Positions 49,520 through 58,470 are shown, counted from the stretch's first letter. The stretch is 64,000 nt of DNA from Ulvibacter litoralis (GCF_900102055.1 NZ_FNBA01000002.1:310001-374000), one strand, 5' to 3'. The notes: generated by a model not told the origin, from the sequence alone. Translations and numbers: made by a program.

Positions 49520-50758
49520 CTATTCGTAACGCAAACTCTCTATTGGGTCTAATCCTGCTGCTTTGGTCGCTGGATATGAACCTGCAATTACTGCGACAAG
49601 AAAAGTGATAATAGTCGCCCAAATCATGGCAGACCATGGGAGTGTGAATTCAAATCCGAGCACGGAAGCAAATCCGAAGCCGGTTAAAATTCCTAATATA
49701 ATTCCTAGAATACTTCCAAATTGACCAATTACAATTGTTTCAATAAAGAACTGCATGGAGATGGTAGATCGTTTTGCACCTAACGCTTTCCGAACTCCAA
49801 TTTCTCGCGTACGTTCTGTAACTGAAACAAGCATGATGTTCATTAGTGCTATGGAAGATCCTAAAATGGTAATGATGCTAATAATCCAAGCGGCCACTTC
49901 AAGGTAACCGGTAATCATTCCGATGCGGTTTATAAGGTCGTCACTGCGTTCAATTCCGAAGTTATTCTCTTCAACAGGTGTTAGTTTACGTACGTTTCGA
50001 AAGGTGACAATTGCGACGTCTTGCGCGCCTTGCATCATCTCTTTGTCTTCTACCATCACACTAATGCTGTAATTAATATTGGGTTGGGTAAAAATACTAC
50101 GCGCCACTTGTATCGGGATTAATACTTTTAAATCCTGGTTGTTTCCGAAGGTAGAACCTTTCGACTCTAATACACCTACAACTTTAAACTTTACTCCACG
50201 AATACTAATTGTTTTATTAATTGGATCGTCGTTTTTAAAGAGGCTCTTCATAAAATCGGAGCCGAGTATGCATACTTTATTGTTGTTTTCAATGTCAAAA
50301 ACAGTAAAATTCCTTCCTTCACCAAGTTTTGAGCCTGTATTGTCTAGATAGTTTTCATTAATACCGTACACTTGAACTTCAGGGTCGGTTTTTTCGTTTT
50401 CAAATTTCACTTCAGCACTTGCTGTTCCAACAAAAGACACAGATGTTTTTGTAAACGGAAATTCGTAATTGTCGATAAATGCTCTCACATCGGTATAGCT
50501 AATTATCGGATTTACCTTCTTGCGTTCTCCGCCATTTCGCTGTACAGTAAACTCGTAGCGTTGAATGTTGAACGTATTGGCGCCCATAGAGGCAAAATCG
50601 TTCGAAATGGTGTTTTCAATAGCTTTTACGGCACTTAAAATTCCGACTAGTGCCCAAATTCCAATTCCAATAATAACAATGGTGAGAATGGTTCTAAGAA
50701 GCTGTGTTCTAATAGAGTCTAGTGCTATAAGCACATTTTCGCGAAACAATGAAAACAT
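49520..50758 (-). CDS. MacB-type ABC transporter permease
   Basis: A 412-residue permease: one N-terminal helix (LLRTILTIVIIGIGIWALVG), a large periplasmic MacB_PCD domain to about residue 260, and three C-terminal helices of the FtsX domain (GSSIALMNIMLVSVTERTRE followed by IGVRKALGAKRSTI; WAAIIT-like; ENTI). The family moves lipoproteins, peptides or macrolides outward, or transmits force. No ATP-binding subunit is next to it, so its partner is elsewhere. It is divergent from hisS. Confidence 0.9.
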   Translation of the reverse strand: MFSLFRENVLIALDSIRTQLLRTILTIVIIGIGIWALVGILSAVKAIENTISNDFASMGANTFNIQRYEFTVQRNGGERKKVNPIISYTDVRAFIDNYEFPFTKTSVSFVGTASAEVKFENEKTDPEVQVYGINENYLDNTGSKLGEGRNFTVFDIENNNKVCILGSDFMKSLFKNDDPINKTISIRGVKFKVVGVLESKGSTFGNNQDLKVLIPIQVARSIFTQPNINYSISVMVEDKEMMQGAQDVAIVTFRNVRKLTPVEENNFGIERSDDLINRIGMITGYLEVAAWIISIITILGSSIALMNIMLVSVTERTREIGVRKALGAKRSTISMQFFIETIVIGQFGSILGIILGILTGFGFASVLGFEFTLPWSAMIWATIITFLVAVIAGSYPATKAAGLDPIESLRYE

Positions 50759-50905
50759 AGAGTTTGGTGTGGTGTTTACCGTTAGACTATTATATGCGGA
50801 TAAAGTTACAGTTTCCTCTAATATTTTATGATATTTGTAGCGTAAATATAGAATTGATACGAGTTATAGAAACTCTAATAATAGACACTTAAAAAACGAT
50901 TACAA

Positions 50906-52288
50906 TTGGCACAAAAACCTTCCATCGCTAAAGGCACACGAGATTTTTCTTCTGAAGAAGTCCTAAAACGCACCTATATAATGAATACCATAAAAAGTTG
51001 TTTTACAACCTATGGTTTTCAGCCTATTGAAACACCTTCGTTCGAAAATAGCGAAACCTTGATGGGGAAATATGGGGAAGAAGGTGATCGTTTAATTTTC
51101 AAAATACTGAATAGTGGTGATTATTTATCGAAAGTAGATGATGCGCTGTACACTGAAAGAAATAGTACTAAGCTAACGCCTAGGATTTCTGAAAAAGCAC
51201 TTCGATACGATCTTACCGTTCCTTTTGCGCGCTATGTGGTGCAACACCAAAACGAACTTAGTTTTCCTTTTAAGCGTTATCAAATTCAGCCCGTTTGGAG
51301 AGCCGATCGCCCACAAAAAGGACGTTTTAGAGAGTTTTTTCAGTGTGATGCCGATGTAGTAGGTTCTAAGTCGTTATGGCAAGAAGTAGAGTTTGTGCAA
51401 TTGTACGACGCTGTTTTTACAAAACTTCAACTGAATGGAGTTGCCATTAAAATGAACAATCGTAAGATTTTAAGCGGGATTGCTGAAGTGATTGGAGCAG
51501 AGGATAAGCTGATCGATTTTACAGTGGCACTCGATAAATTAGATAAAATAGGAGAAGAGGGTGTGAAAACCGAAATGCTTTCAAAAGGTATTTCTGAAAG
51601 TGCAATCTTGAAATTACAACCGTTATTTTCATTCTACGGAACGGCTTCAGAAAAGTTGGAGCAGTTAAAAGGATTGTTGAGTACTTCTGAAACAGGCTTA
51701 CAAGGAGTTTCAGAATTAGAATTTATTACAACCACACTTGAAACGATAGGGTTGCAAACCGCTTCCTTAGAAATTGATGTGACATTGGCACGCGGACTTA
51801 ATTACTACACGGGCGCAATTTTTGAAGTTGCAGCGCCTTCCGAAGTGAAAATGGGAAGTATTGGTGGCGGTGGTCGTTACGACGATTTAACAGGAATCTT
51901 TGGGTTGAAAGATGTGAGTGGTGTCGGAATTTCTTTTGGGTTAGACCGAATTTACTTAGTGTTAGAAGAATTGAGTCTTTTTCCAGATACGGTTTCTTCA
52001 ACAACGAAGGTCCTCTTTATTAATTTTGGCGAAAAAGAAGCGTTGTATGCCATGCAGGCGATCACGAAATTACGTTTAGAAGGCGTTTCTTCAGAATTAT
52101 ATCCAGACATTGCTAAAAACCAGAAGCATTTAGGAAAACAAATTACGTACGCGAATAAACGGAATATTCCTTTTGCAGTGTTGGCAGGAGATGATGAAAT
52201 GGAAGCAGGAACCTACACTTTAAAAAATATGGAGAGTGGCGAGCAAGAAACGCTTACTTATGAGGCGTTGCTTGAAAGATTGAAATAG
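50906..52288 (+). CDS. hisS: Histidyl-tRNA synthetase
   Basis: A 460-residue class II synthetase that charges tRNA-His. Motif 1 lies near residues 25-60, motif 2 is in [20 protein letters not shown] near 130, histidine-specific segments are [15 protein letters not shown] near 295 and the motif 3 region [18 protein letters not shown] near 340; the C-terminal anticodon-binding domain follows ([20 protein letters not shown]). The start is TTG at 50906 ([15 protein letters not shown]); no ATG precedes it in frame and the conserved N-terminus begins here. Confidence 0.95.
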   Translation: MAQKPSIAKGTRDFSSEEVLKRTYIMNTIKSCFTTYGFQPIETPSFENSETLMGKYGEEGDRLIFKILNSGDYLSKVDDALYTERNSTKLTPRISEKALRYDLTVPFARYVVQHQNELSFPFKRYQIQPVWRADRPQKGRFREFFQCDADVVGSKSLWQEVEFVQLYDAVFTKLQLNGVAIKMNNRKILSGIAEVIGAEDKLIDFTVALDKLDKIGEEGVKTEMLSKGISESAILKLQPLFSFYGTASEKLEQLKGLLSTSETGLQGVSELEFITTTLETIGLQTASLEIDVTLARGLNYYTGAIFEVAAPSEVKMGSIGGGGRYDDLTGIFGLKDVSGVGISFGLDRIYLVLEELSLFPDTVSSTTKVLFINFGEKEALYAMQAITKLRLEGVSSELYPDIAKNQKHLGKQITYANKRNIPFAVLAGDDEMEAGTYTLKNMESGEQETLTYEALLERLK

Positions 52289-52462
52289 ATTTTTATTCAA
52301 CGAGTTTTTCTTCAGTACGTTGATGTTCTAATTTATTGCAATTATGTTGTAAATGCATTTCGTTTATAGATTTTGGTGTCACCGAAACACTTCCTTGAAT
52401 ATTTTAGCGAAATGTTACTTCCGCAGATGTCATAAGTTAAAAAGTAGAGTATAATAAATAAA

Positions 52463-52504
52463 ACAAACATGCCCTTTACAAATGAATGTAAAAGGCATGT
52501 TGTT
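52463..52504. terminator. Hairpin between hisS and the metal-locus lipoprotein gene
   Basis: AACATGCC (52466-52473) pairs with GGCATGTT (52494-52501), extended inward by TTTACA/TGTAAA. T-runs are weak on both sides, so it may serve as a shared terminator or as mRNA 3'-end structure. Confidence 0.55.
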
Positions 52505-52541
52505 TATTGTACTACTACTGTAATAGATACTTGTGATTAAA

Positions 52542-53096
52542 CTATTCTACTGTTACACTAAAAGTTGCTGCAACATCCGTTTCTCCACCAGCATCTTCAA
52601 GACCTGTATTTGGTTTAGTAGGCAAATGACGTAAGGTGAATGTTAATGTCCCAGAACTTGCCGAAACTGCTGTTAGGGTAAATTCTGTTCCTAATGGGTT
52701 TCCGTCATCATCAAAATTACTGTAGGCTGTAGTTACATCAATACCACCGCCTGTAGTATAGAAAAATTGATGTTCCTCATCTTCTTCTTCTACTTCTTCA
52801 GTAATATTTTCTGCTGGGCTTACAGTTTCATTTAACAATACGATCGTTCCATTATAGGTTGTTCCTGTTATTAAATTTCCTGAAACGGTCACTTCTGGAG
52901 CATTTGGTCCATCGCCATCTAAATCACGAGTCTGCAATGTAATTGAAGATCCACCATTATTAGGTACTAGCGTTACAGTCATAGTTGTAATCACTTCTTC
53001 TTCGTTTACTTGCTCTGGAGTATCGTCGTCACTTGAACAAGCAGCAAATAAAATAGTTGTCAATAATAGGATACTTAAAAATTTTACTTTTTTCAT
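52542..53096 (-). CDS. Surface lipoprotein of the TonB locus, unknown function
   Basis: A 184-residue lipoprotein (LLLTTILFAAC followed by SSDDDTPEQVNEEE). The SDDD after the cysteine is the Bacteroidota surface-export signal. The mature part is strand-rich (TMTVTLVPNNGGSSITLQTR, GTEFTLTAVSASSGTLTFTL) with an acidic patch (EEVEEEDEEHQFFYTTGG). Related proteins are labelled type 1 periplasmic binding fold in databases, which tells little. It lies 19 bp downstream of a TonB-dependent receptor gene and is probably its surface partner (inference). Confidence 0.8.
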   Translation of the reverse strand: MKKVKFLSILLLTTILFAACSSDDDTPEQVNEEEVITTMTVTLVPNNGGSSITLQTRDLDGDGPNAPEVTVSGNLITGTTYNGTIVLLNETVSPAENITEEVEEEDEEHQFFYTTGGGIDVTTAYSNFDDDGNPLGTEFTLTAVSASSGTLTFTLRHLPTKPNTGLEDAGGETDVAATFSVTVE

Positions 53097-53115
53097 TTTA
53101 ATTTAGTTTTAATTA

Positions 53116-55515
53116 TTAATAATTGATTTTGAGATTTAATAAAAAGTTTCTACCTAGATCATCTGCATAATAGCGAAGACGATTTAGGTAATTTCGATAG
53201 GAGGTATTCAGTACGTTTGTAATTCCAATACCTACTGTAACTATTGTTTTTTTACTAGCGTTCAAGTCGATACTTGAATTGAAATTAAGCAAGTGGTATG
53301 CGTCAGGTGGTGTGCTTACATCCACAAGTTCCGTTGTTTCTGTTTCTGGGAGAAATACTTCAAAATTGGTATCGGGATATTCATTTTGTCTGAAATAATA
53401 TGCACTCTGCAATGAAAAACGAATATTGTTTAATTCTGAATTTTGATAGATTAGCTCGTTCTTGGTGTTTACAGGGGGCATGCTAATTAAGGGTTTGTCT
53501 GTTGTACGATCATACCCCTTTACCAAAGAAAACTGGTTTTTTAAGCTGAAATTTTCCGTAAAAGCATAAGAAGCATCTACATCAACCCCTATCAATTGAG
53601 CATTGGTTTGTCTGTATTCCCAGACCTGAAAATTACCTCTTACAGTTTGCTGAATTTCGGTGGGTTCAATAACTATAAAGTCTGAAATTGTATTGATATA
53701 AGGATTTACAGAAAAACTAAAAGTGTCAGTTTCTCTTTGGAATGTTAGCGATATTTTATGACCTACTTCTGAATTGAAACGTAAATCACCTAGTTCTATT
53801 CGAGAAGCTGAATGATGTAGCCCTTCACTAAAAAGTTCTGAAGGATTTGGCGCTCTTGATGCAATTGAGTAATTAAAAAATAATTTAGAATCCTTTCCGA
53901 AAGTGTAGGTAGCACCTACTGTTCCTGAGCCGTTATAGTAATTGAGTTGCGGATTGGTTAGAATCTGATTGTTAAATTCTTCCACAATTAATTCAGGAAA
54001 GAGTTGGTCATAATTGCGTGATTCCCAAAAGGAAGTTCTGTAAAATTTGAACGCGTCCAGATAGGTATAGTCAAATCGGCCACCAACTTCAAGAAGCAAG
54101 TGGTCTGTTAATTTGTAATCTGCAACTGCATATATGCCCAAATCGTATTTGTCGTAATCGGGAATCAGTCTGCGTACGCCTGTATTTGGATCTGCAAAGT
54201 TGGTTTGATACCTTCCTATAATACCTGTTTTTAGACGTAAAGCATCGGTTAAATGTGCATCTAGATCTAACAATAGTGTATGGGTGTCTAGTTGTAAATC
54301 AACTGAAGCCTTATCGCTGTCATCACCAGTTCTGATATCAAATTCCAAACGATTGTTACTTTGGAAATCGTATTGCAAGCTCAATTTTCCAAAACCATCA
54401 AACTTTTTGAAGCCTTTTACCCTTGCTAGATGATGGGTCACGTCTTGTTTGGGAGCCATAATAGTATATGTGAAATCATTGATGATTAATGGGGTGTTGC
54501 TATTTAAAGCTCTAATCTGATCCTCCGCTCCGCCCAAATGTGAAGCGCTTAAAATTCCCATTTCATTTTTAAAGATGGAATAATAAGCCTCTATGCCATA
54601 GTCGAAACGATTTAATCCCAACTGCAAAGAAGCATTACGTTCAAAAATACCTGTGTTGCTCAATACATAATCTGGAGCTTCAAAATCACCGAAACGTTTT
54701 AGTGTTCCCTGTGCTTTTGCATACCATCCGTTTTGATAACTTTTGGTCAATTGTGAGGTAAGAGAAGCGCCACGCCCATTACTTGCTGCTGTAAGTAATG
54801 TTTTTCCATAGAGACTATCTTTCATAGGGGCTTTTGAGGCTTCGGCAACAATAACACCACCGATAGCATCACCACCATATTGTAACGCACCAGCTCCTTT
54901 TATCAAGGTGAGATTCCCAACAGAATTGATGTCAATATTAGGTGCATGTTCAGCGCCCCATTCTTGGTCTTCCATGCGAACACCATTATTGATTATAACA
55001 ACTCGACTGCTATGAAGACCATTCACCAGTGGTTTTATCACGGTGTTTCCTGTATTGAGCGAAGAAACACCGCTCAAACTATTTAGTGCATCACCAAGCG
55101 AACCGCTACTGAAACGTTCCAGTTCTTCTTTGGAAATCGTGTTTTCGAAAGTTGTTTTCGACTTGACGCCATAGGCTTTTCCTTCAACCGTAATTTGATT
55201 GAGTTCTTCCAAATGATGCTCCAATTTAAACGATTTAGTGGTGTTGCCAGAGATGGTAACTGTAAAACCTTTCGTTAAGCAATATAGGTGTGATACCTGT
55301 ATAGAATAGTTGCCATCACATAGGTTGGTGATGGTAAATTTTCCGTCTAAATCTGTTAGTGCAGCTTGTTCGGTTCCGGCAACAATGAGCGTTGCTCCAC
55401 TAAGCAATGAGCCATCGTGAAGGTCTGTTACGGTACCAGAAAGTGTGTTGTCACAATTTTGTGAAATAGATATAATACTGCTTAACAGCAATATTAATAG
55501 TGCATAGTTGCGCAT
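53116..55515 (-). CDS. TonB-dependent receptor, probable metal uptake
   Basis: A 799-residue outer membrane receptor: signal peptide, carboxypeptidase-like domain (TLSGTVTDLHDGSLLSGATL) to about residue 95, plug (GVRMEDQEWGAEHAPNIDIN, LIKGAGALQYGGDAIGGVIV) and barrel. The barrel segment RAPNPSELFSEGLHHSASRI followed by ELGDLRFNSEVG resembles ZnuD-type zinc receptors and related copper receptors more than siderophore or SusC receptors; His-His and acidic residues lie in it. The ligand is therefore suggested to be a metal, without proof. It is the middle gene of a leftward three-gene operon. Confidence 0.85.
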   Translation of the reverse strand: MRNYALLILLLSSIISISQNCDNTLSGTVTDLHDGSLLSGATLIVAGTEQAALTDLDGKFTITNLCDGNYSIQVSHLYCLTKGFTVTISGNTTKSFKLEHHLEELNQITVEGKAYGVKSKTTFENTISKEELERFSSGSLGDALNSLSGVSSLNTGNTVIKPLVNGLHSSRVVIINNGVRMEDQEWGAEHAPNIDINSVGNLTLIKGAGALQYGGDAIGGVIVAEASKAPMKDSLYGKTLLTAASNGRGASLTSQLTKSYQNGWYAKAQGTLKRFGDFEAPDYVLSNTGIFERNASLQLGLNRFDYGIEAYYSIFKNEMGILSASHLGGAEDQIRALNSNTPLIINDFTYTIMAPKQDVTHHLARVKGFKKFDGFGKLSLQYDFQSNNRLEFDIRTGDDSDKASVDLQLDTHTLLLDLDAHLTDALRLKTGIIGRYQTNFADPNTGVRRLIPDYDKYDLGIYAVADYKLTDHLLLEVGGRFDYTYLDAFKFYRTSFWESRNYDQLFPELIVEEFNNQILTNPQLNYYNGSGTVGATYTFGKDSKLFFNYSIASRAPNPSELFSEGLHHSASRIELGDLRFNSEVGHKISLTFQRETDTFSFSVNPYINTISDFIVIEPTEIQQTVRGNFQVWEYRQTNAQLIGVDVDASYAFTENFSLKNQFSLVKGYDRTTDKPLISMPPVNTKNELIYQNSELNNIRFSLQSAYYFRQNEYPDTNFEVFLPETETTELVDVSTPPDAYHLLNFNSSIDLNASKKTIVTVGIGITNVLNTSYRNYLNRLRYYADDLGRNFLLNLKINY

Positions 55516-55554
55516 ATAAATTCTTAATTAACATAAAACGTATCAGTTTATTGA

Positions 55555-55887
55555 TTAAGAAAAAATAGGGGGTGCGCGTAGCTGAGTATTGGCTGTTTTA
55601 AAGGAATGGAACTGTAATGATGCGAAGTTTACATCAAGCTTTACAGGAATTTCCGGTAGTTGTAATTCAGGATATTTCGCAATATCGTAGTTGAAAGATG
55701 CAATGTGAAAACTACATAGTTCACATTTAGTCGTAGACTCATGAATATGCGTTGTTTTTTCAGTACAAGCGACATGCTCGTGACCTTCAAAAAGATGAAA
55801 AAACTGAACAGTAGTAGGTAACATTAAAGCTGCAAAAAGCAATAATGCTACTAGGTTTTTACCAATCTGTTTTTTGTAATCCATCAT
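55555..55887 (-). CDS. Small His/Cys-rich membrane or secreted protein
   Basis: A 110-residue protein: N-terminal hydrophobic segment (NLVALLLFAALMLPTTVQFF), then a metal-ligand-rich stretch with HEH, a cysteine, HIHE and a CxxCxxH (HLFEGHEHVACTEKTTHIHE, TKCELCSFHIAS), then a plain C-terminus. ATG 55887 is chosen over TTG 55911, because a TACTTTTG promoter box (minus strand 55909-55916) covers the latter. It precedes the receptor gene by 39 bp. The composition and place point to a metal-binding accessory protein. No named family is certain. Confidence 0.75.
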   Translation of the reverse strand: MMDYKKQIGKNLVALLLFAALMLPTTVQFFHLFEGHEHVACTEKTTHIHESTTKCELCSFHIASFNYDIAKYPELQLPEIPVKLDVNFASLQFHSFKTANTQLRAPPIFS

Positions 55888-55908
55888 TTTATTGTGATAG
55901 CTAAAACG

Positions 55909-55916
55909 CAAAAGTA
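55909..55916 (-). promoter_or_regulatory. -7 promoter element of the metal-like TonB operon
   Basis: TACTTTTG on the minus strand at 55909-55916; no clear upstream TTG. Transcription should start near 55902. I could not see a convincing Fur or Zur palindrome around it. Confidence 0.5.
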
Positions 55917-56234
55917 AAGAATTATTATAGGATTCAGTAGTTAAATTGTGAGTAATAATTTTAAAATGGAATTAAGGACCTCAGTTTCAATCCTTACTTA
56001 AATAAATTAATTGTATTAATTGAAGTTCTCTTTTTGTGTGTTGGATTTATAAAAGTCTGATCTTAAGAAAAAAATAGAGAGTTTATTTATTCTTTCAGTC
56101 AATCCATACTAAATCTAATAACTCAGTAGCTAGTGCGCCTATCTAATGTGTACTTATTTAATTGGCATTATGGTGTAATATGTATCTTATAAAGATGCGT
56201 TAGTTTAAGGAATCAAACAGAAATAGATTTCATA
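55917..56234. other. Intergenic interval without a recognisable gene
   Basis: About 320 bp of AT-rich sequence between the leftward metal-like operon and the terminator of the tRNA gene. I see no coding frame, repeat or promoter pair in it. Confidence 0.6.
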
Positions 56235-56264
56235 AAAAAAACTCCCCTTTTACAAGGAGAGTTT
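56235..56264 (-). terminator. Terminator of the tRNA-Met gene
   Basis: AACTC...CCTT pairs with AAGG...GAGTT across 56240-56263 with one mismatch; A's at 56234-56241 give the T-run on the minus strand. Confidence 0.75.
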
Positions 56265-56271
56265 TTAGTTG

Positions 56272-56345
56272 TAGCGAGGAGCAGACTTGAACTGCCGACC
56301 TCTGGGTTATGAATCCAGTGCTCTAACCAGCTGAGCTACCTCGCC
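56272..56345 (-). tRNA. tRNA-Met (anticodon CAT)
   Basis: A complete 74-nt cloverleaf on the minus strand: acceptor GGCGAGG/CCTCGCT with a G-T first pair, D arm GCTC/GAGC, anticodon loop TTCATAA, T arm GGCAG TTCAAGT CTGCT. The paired first base and the lack of the GGG/CCC anticodon stem indicate an elongator rather than an initiator; tRNA-Ile with modified CAT cannot be excluded. The last anticodon-stem pair (31-39) is an A-C mismatch. CCA is not encoded. A terminator follows. Confidence 0.95.
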
Positions 56346-56594
56346 ATAAGTTCCAGGGTTCGTATGATTTGAACTTTCTGGGTTTAGTGTAGAAGATCTG
56401 GTTTTCATTCTACACCTCGAAAAATAGAAAACAATGTCTTGTATTTTTCAGCTGGCAAAGATAGTAACAAATTGGATTGATGCAAGAATTACTTTACTTT
56501 TTTCTTCGAAATTTACTTTGTAATAATTCTGGTAAAATATAATCTCTTTCTTTTTAAGTTTGTAATTAAATCTATATATTGGGCTCAACTAAAA

Positions 56595-56987
56595 ATGACT
56601 ATGGACGAAAAAGTAAAATACGAAATGGAGTTCCCTATACAGGTATCTCCAGCGCTTTTATACCAGTATATTTCAACACCATCAGGAATGTCTGAATGGT
56701 ATGCTGATAATGTGAACTCTAGAGGAGAATTTTTTACATTTATTTGGTCTGAAAGTGAAGAGGAAGCAAAACTATTAAGTAAAAAAAGCCCAGAACGAAT
56801 TAAGTTTCGATGGCTTGAAGATGAAGGAACCGACTTTTATTTCGAATTGCGTATTCAAGTGGACGAAATCACGAAAGATGTTTCTTTGATGATTACCGAC
56901 TTTGCGGAAGAAGATGAAGTAGAAGAAGGTAAAATGCTTTGGGAGAATATGGTTTCCGAATTAAAACAAATTTTAGGATCTTCTTAA
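56595..56987 (+). CDS. START-like (SRPBCC fold) domain protein
   Basis: A 130-residue cytosolic protein with the helix-grip fold: YEMEFPIQVSPALLYQYIST at the start, PSGMSEWYADNVNSRGEFFT, RIKFRWLEDEGTDFYFELRI and a C-terminal helix (KMLWENMVSELKQIL). Family members in this clade are conserved single-copy proteins without known ligand. ATG 56595 and ATG 56601 are both possible. A hairpin at 57003-57021 may end its transcript. Confidence 0.85.
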   Translation: MTMDEKVKYEMEFPIQVSPALLYQYISTPSGMSEWYADNVNSRGEFFTFIWSESEEEAKLLSKKSPERIKFRWLEDEGTDFYFELRIQVDEITKDVSLMITDFAEEDEVEEGKMLWENMVSELKQILGSS

Positions 56988-57002
56988 CTAGATTCCAATC
57001 AT

Positions 57003-57021
57003 AAGCCTTCACAGAAGGCTT
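57003..57021 (+). terminator. Hairpin after the START-like gene
   Basis: AAGCCTTC (57003-57010) pairs with GAAGGCTT (57014-57021) around a 3-base loop. There is no strong T-run after it. Confidence 0.5.
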
Positions 57022-57030
57022 AAAATATAA

Positions 57031-57067
57031 TATCTTTGCACTGTCCCATTAACGGGACAGTTTTTTT
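57031..57067 (+). promoter_or_regulatory. Promoter and start-codon hairpin of the aminotransferase gene
   Basis: TATCTTTG (57031-57038) is the -7 box. Immediately after it CTGTCCC (57041-57047) pairs with GGGACAG (57054-57060), followed by seven T's and then the ATG at 57068. The structure looks like a terminator but sits between promoter and start codon. Confidence 0.6.
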
Positions 57068-57913
57068 ATGGTAAATTTTAACGGTACACTAGCTCCTGAA
57101 AATGAAGTACAACTTGGCGTCCACAATCGCGGACTCGAATATGGCGATGCGGTATTTGAAACACTACGATATTCTGGAGGTAAGATTTTCTTTTGGGAAG
57201 ACCATTACTTTCGCTTAATGGCTTCAATGCGAATTCTTCGAATGGAAATTCCGATGAACTTTACACTAGAGTTTTTAGAAGAAGAGGTAAAGAAAACAGT
57301 CGAAACACTTGATGCAGCCAATAATGCCATACGAGTTAAAATATTAGTTTGGCGAAAAGAAGGAGGGAAGTACACACCTAAAACAAACGATGTTCATTTT
57401 TTAATTTCATGTGAAGCATTACAAACCCCTTTTTATACCCTTAACGAGTCTTCTTACGAAGTCGAATTGTTTAAAGACCACTATATCACTTCTGGACTTT
57501 TAGCGACCTTAAAATCGAATAATAGAGTCATAAATGTGTTGGGAAGTATTTTTGCTGAAGAAAACGATTATAAAAACTGTTTTTTACTCAATGAGAAAAA
57601 GCAAGTAGTGGAAGCGTTAAACGGAAACATCTTTTTAGTAAAAGGCACTACCATTAAAACGCCACCACTTACCGATGGTTGCTTGAACGGAATTACAAGA
57701 AAACAAATACTAGCCATGGGAAAGCAATTGCCCGACTATACCTTTGAGGAAGCTTCCGTTTCCCCGTTTGAACTACAAAAAGCAGATGAAATTTTTGTGA
57801 CAAATGTAATCACAGGAATCCAGCCCATTACAAAATATCGTAAAAAGGAATTTTCAAACACCGTTGCAAAAGAACTGCTGGCGAAATTAAATCTAAAAGC
57901 GAGACTAACTTAA
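57068..57913 (+). CDS. Class IV aminotransferase
   Basis: A 281-residue pyridoxal phosphate enzyme of fold type IV, the group of branched-chain aminotransferases and 4-amino-4-deoxychorismate lyase. Features: HNRGLEYGDAVFETLRYSGG near residue 22, the catalytic lysine in LATLKSNNRVINVLGSIFAE near 150, EALNGNIFLVKG near 195 and DGCLNGITRKQIL near 220. The length suits either activity; the sequence does not settle which. It ends tail to tail with yqgE, sharing TTAA. Confidence 0.88.
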   Translation: MVNFNGTLAPENEVQLGVHNRGLEYGDAVFETLRYSGGKIFFWEDHYFRLMASMRILRMEIPMNFTLEFLEEEVKKTVETLDAANNAIRVKILVWRKEGGKYTPKTNDVHFLISCEALQTPFYTLNESSYEVELFKDHYITSGLLATLKSNNRVINVLGSIFAEENDYKNCFLLNEKKQVVEALNGNIFLVKGTTIKTPPLTDGCLNGITRKQILAMGKQLPDYTFEEASVSPFELQKADEIFVTNVITGIQPITKYRKKEFSNTVAKELLAKLNLKARLT

Positions 57914-58470
57914 TTGAAAGAAGGATTCTCTGGAGCATTAGACCATATTACATAGTCTCCTCCAAACTCAATCATTTTCTCTTTCCAAAAATTAGTGTCG
58001 GTTTTTCCAATAATATCGTTTTTGTATTCATTCGGAATTACAACCCAGCTATTAACTTCTAGCTCTTGTTCTAACTGTTCGTTAGCCCAGCCTGAATAGC
58101 CAAGAAAAAAACGAATTTGGTCTTCTTTTAGTTTGTCTTCCTGGAGCAATCCTAAAATTGCCCTAAAATCGCCTCCCCAATAAATACCATTGGAAATTTC
58201 AATGCTATCGGGAATGATTTCCGGAATTCGGTGAATAAAATAGAGATTGTCTTGTTCTACAGGACCTCCGTTGTAGACTTTTAAGTTAGAACTAACTTCG
58301 GGGATAAAGTCTTTTAATTTGTATTCTAGCGGTTTGTTAAGTATGAATCCTACAGATCCATTTTCATTAAATTCCGCTAACAATACCACAGATCTGTTAA
58401 AAGAAACATCTCCAATAATGGATGGTTCTGCCACGAGAAGCACCCCTTTGGTTGGTTTTAGCGTTGTCAT
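57910..58470 (-). CDS. YqgE/AlgH family protein
   Basis: A 186-residue member of DUF179 (UPF0301): GVLLVAEPSIIGDVSFNRSV at the start, NGSVGFILNKPLEYKLKDFI, VYNGGPVEQDNLYFIH near residue 85 and FFLGYSGWANEQLEQELEVN near 140. The family is widespread and its role is unknown (the AlgH name comes from an alginate effect in Pseudomonas). It is monocistronic. Confidence 0.92.
   Translation of the reverse strand: MTTLKPTKGVLLVAEPSIIGDVSFNRSVVLLAEFNENGSVGFILNKPLEYKLKDFIPEVSSNLKVYNGGPVEQDNLYFIHRIPEIIPDSIEISNGIYWGGDFRAILGLLQEDKLKEDQIRFFLGYSGWANEQLEQELEVNSWVVIPNEYKNDIIGKTDTNFWKEKMIEFGGDYVIWSNAPENPSFN

Noticed and set aside
55909-56000. A Fur or Zur operator for the metal-like locus
   Set aside because: No palindrome close to known boxes could be seen; AT-rich partial symmetry only.
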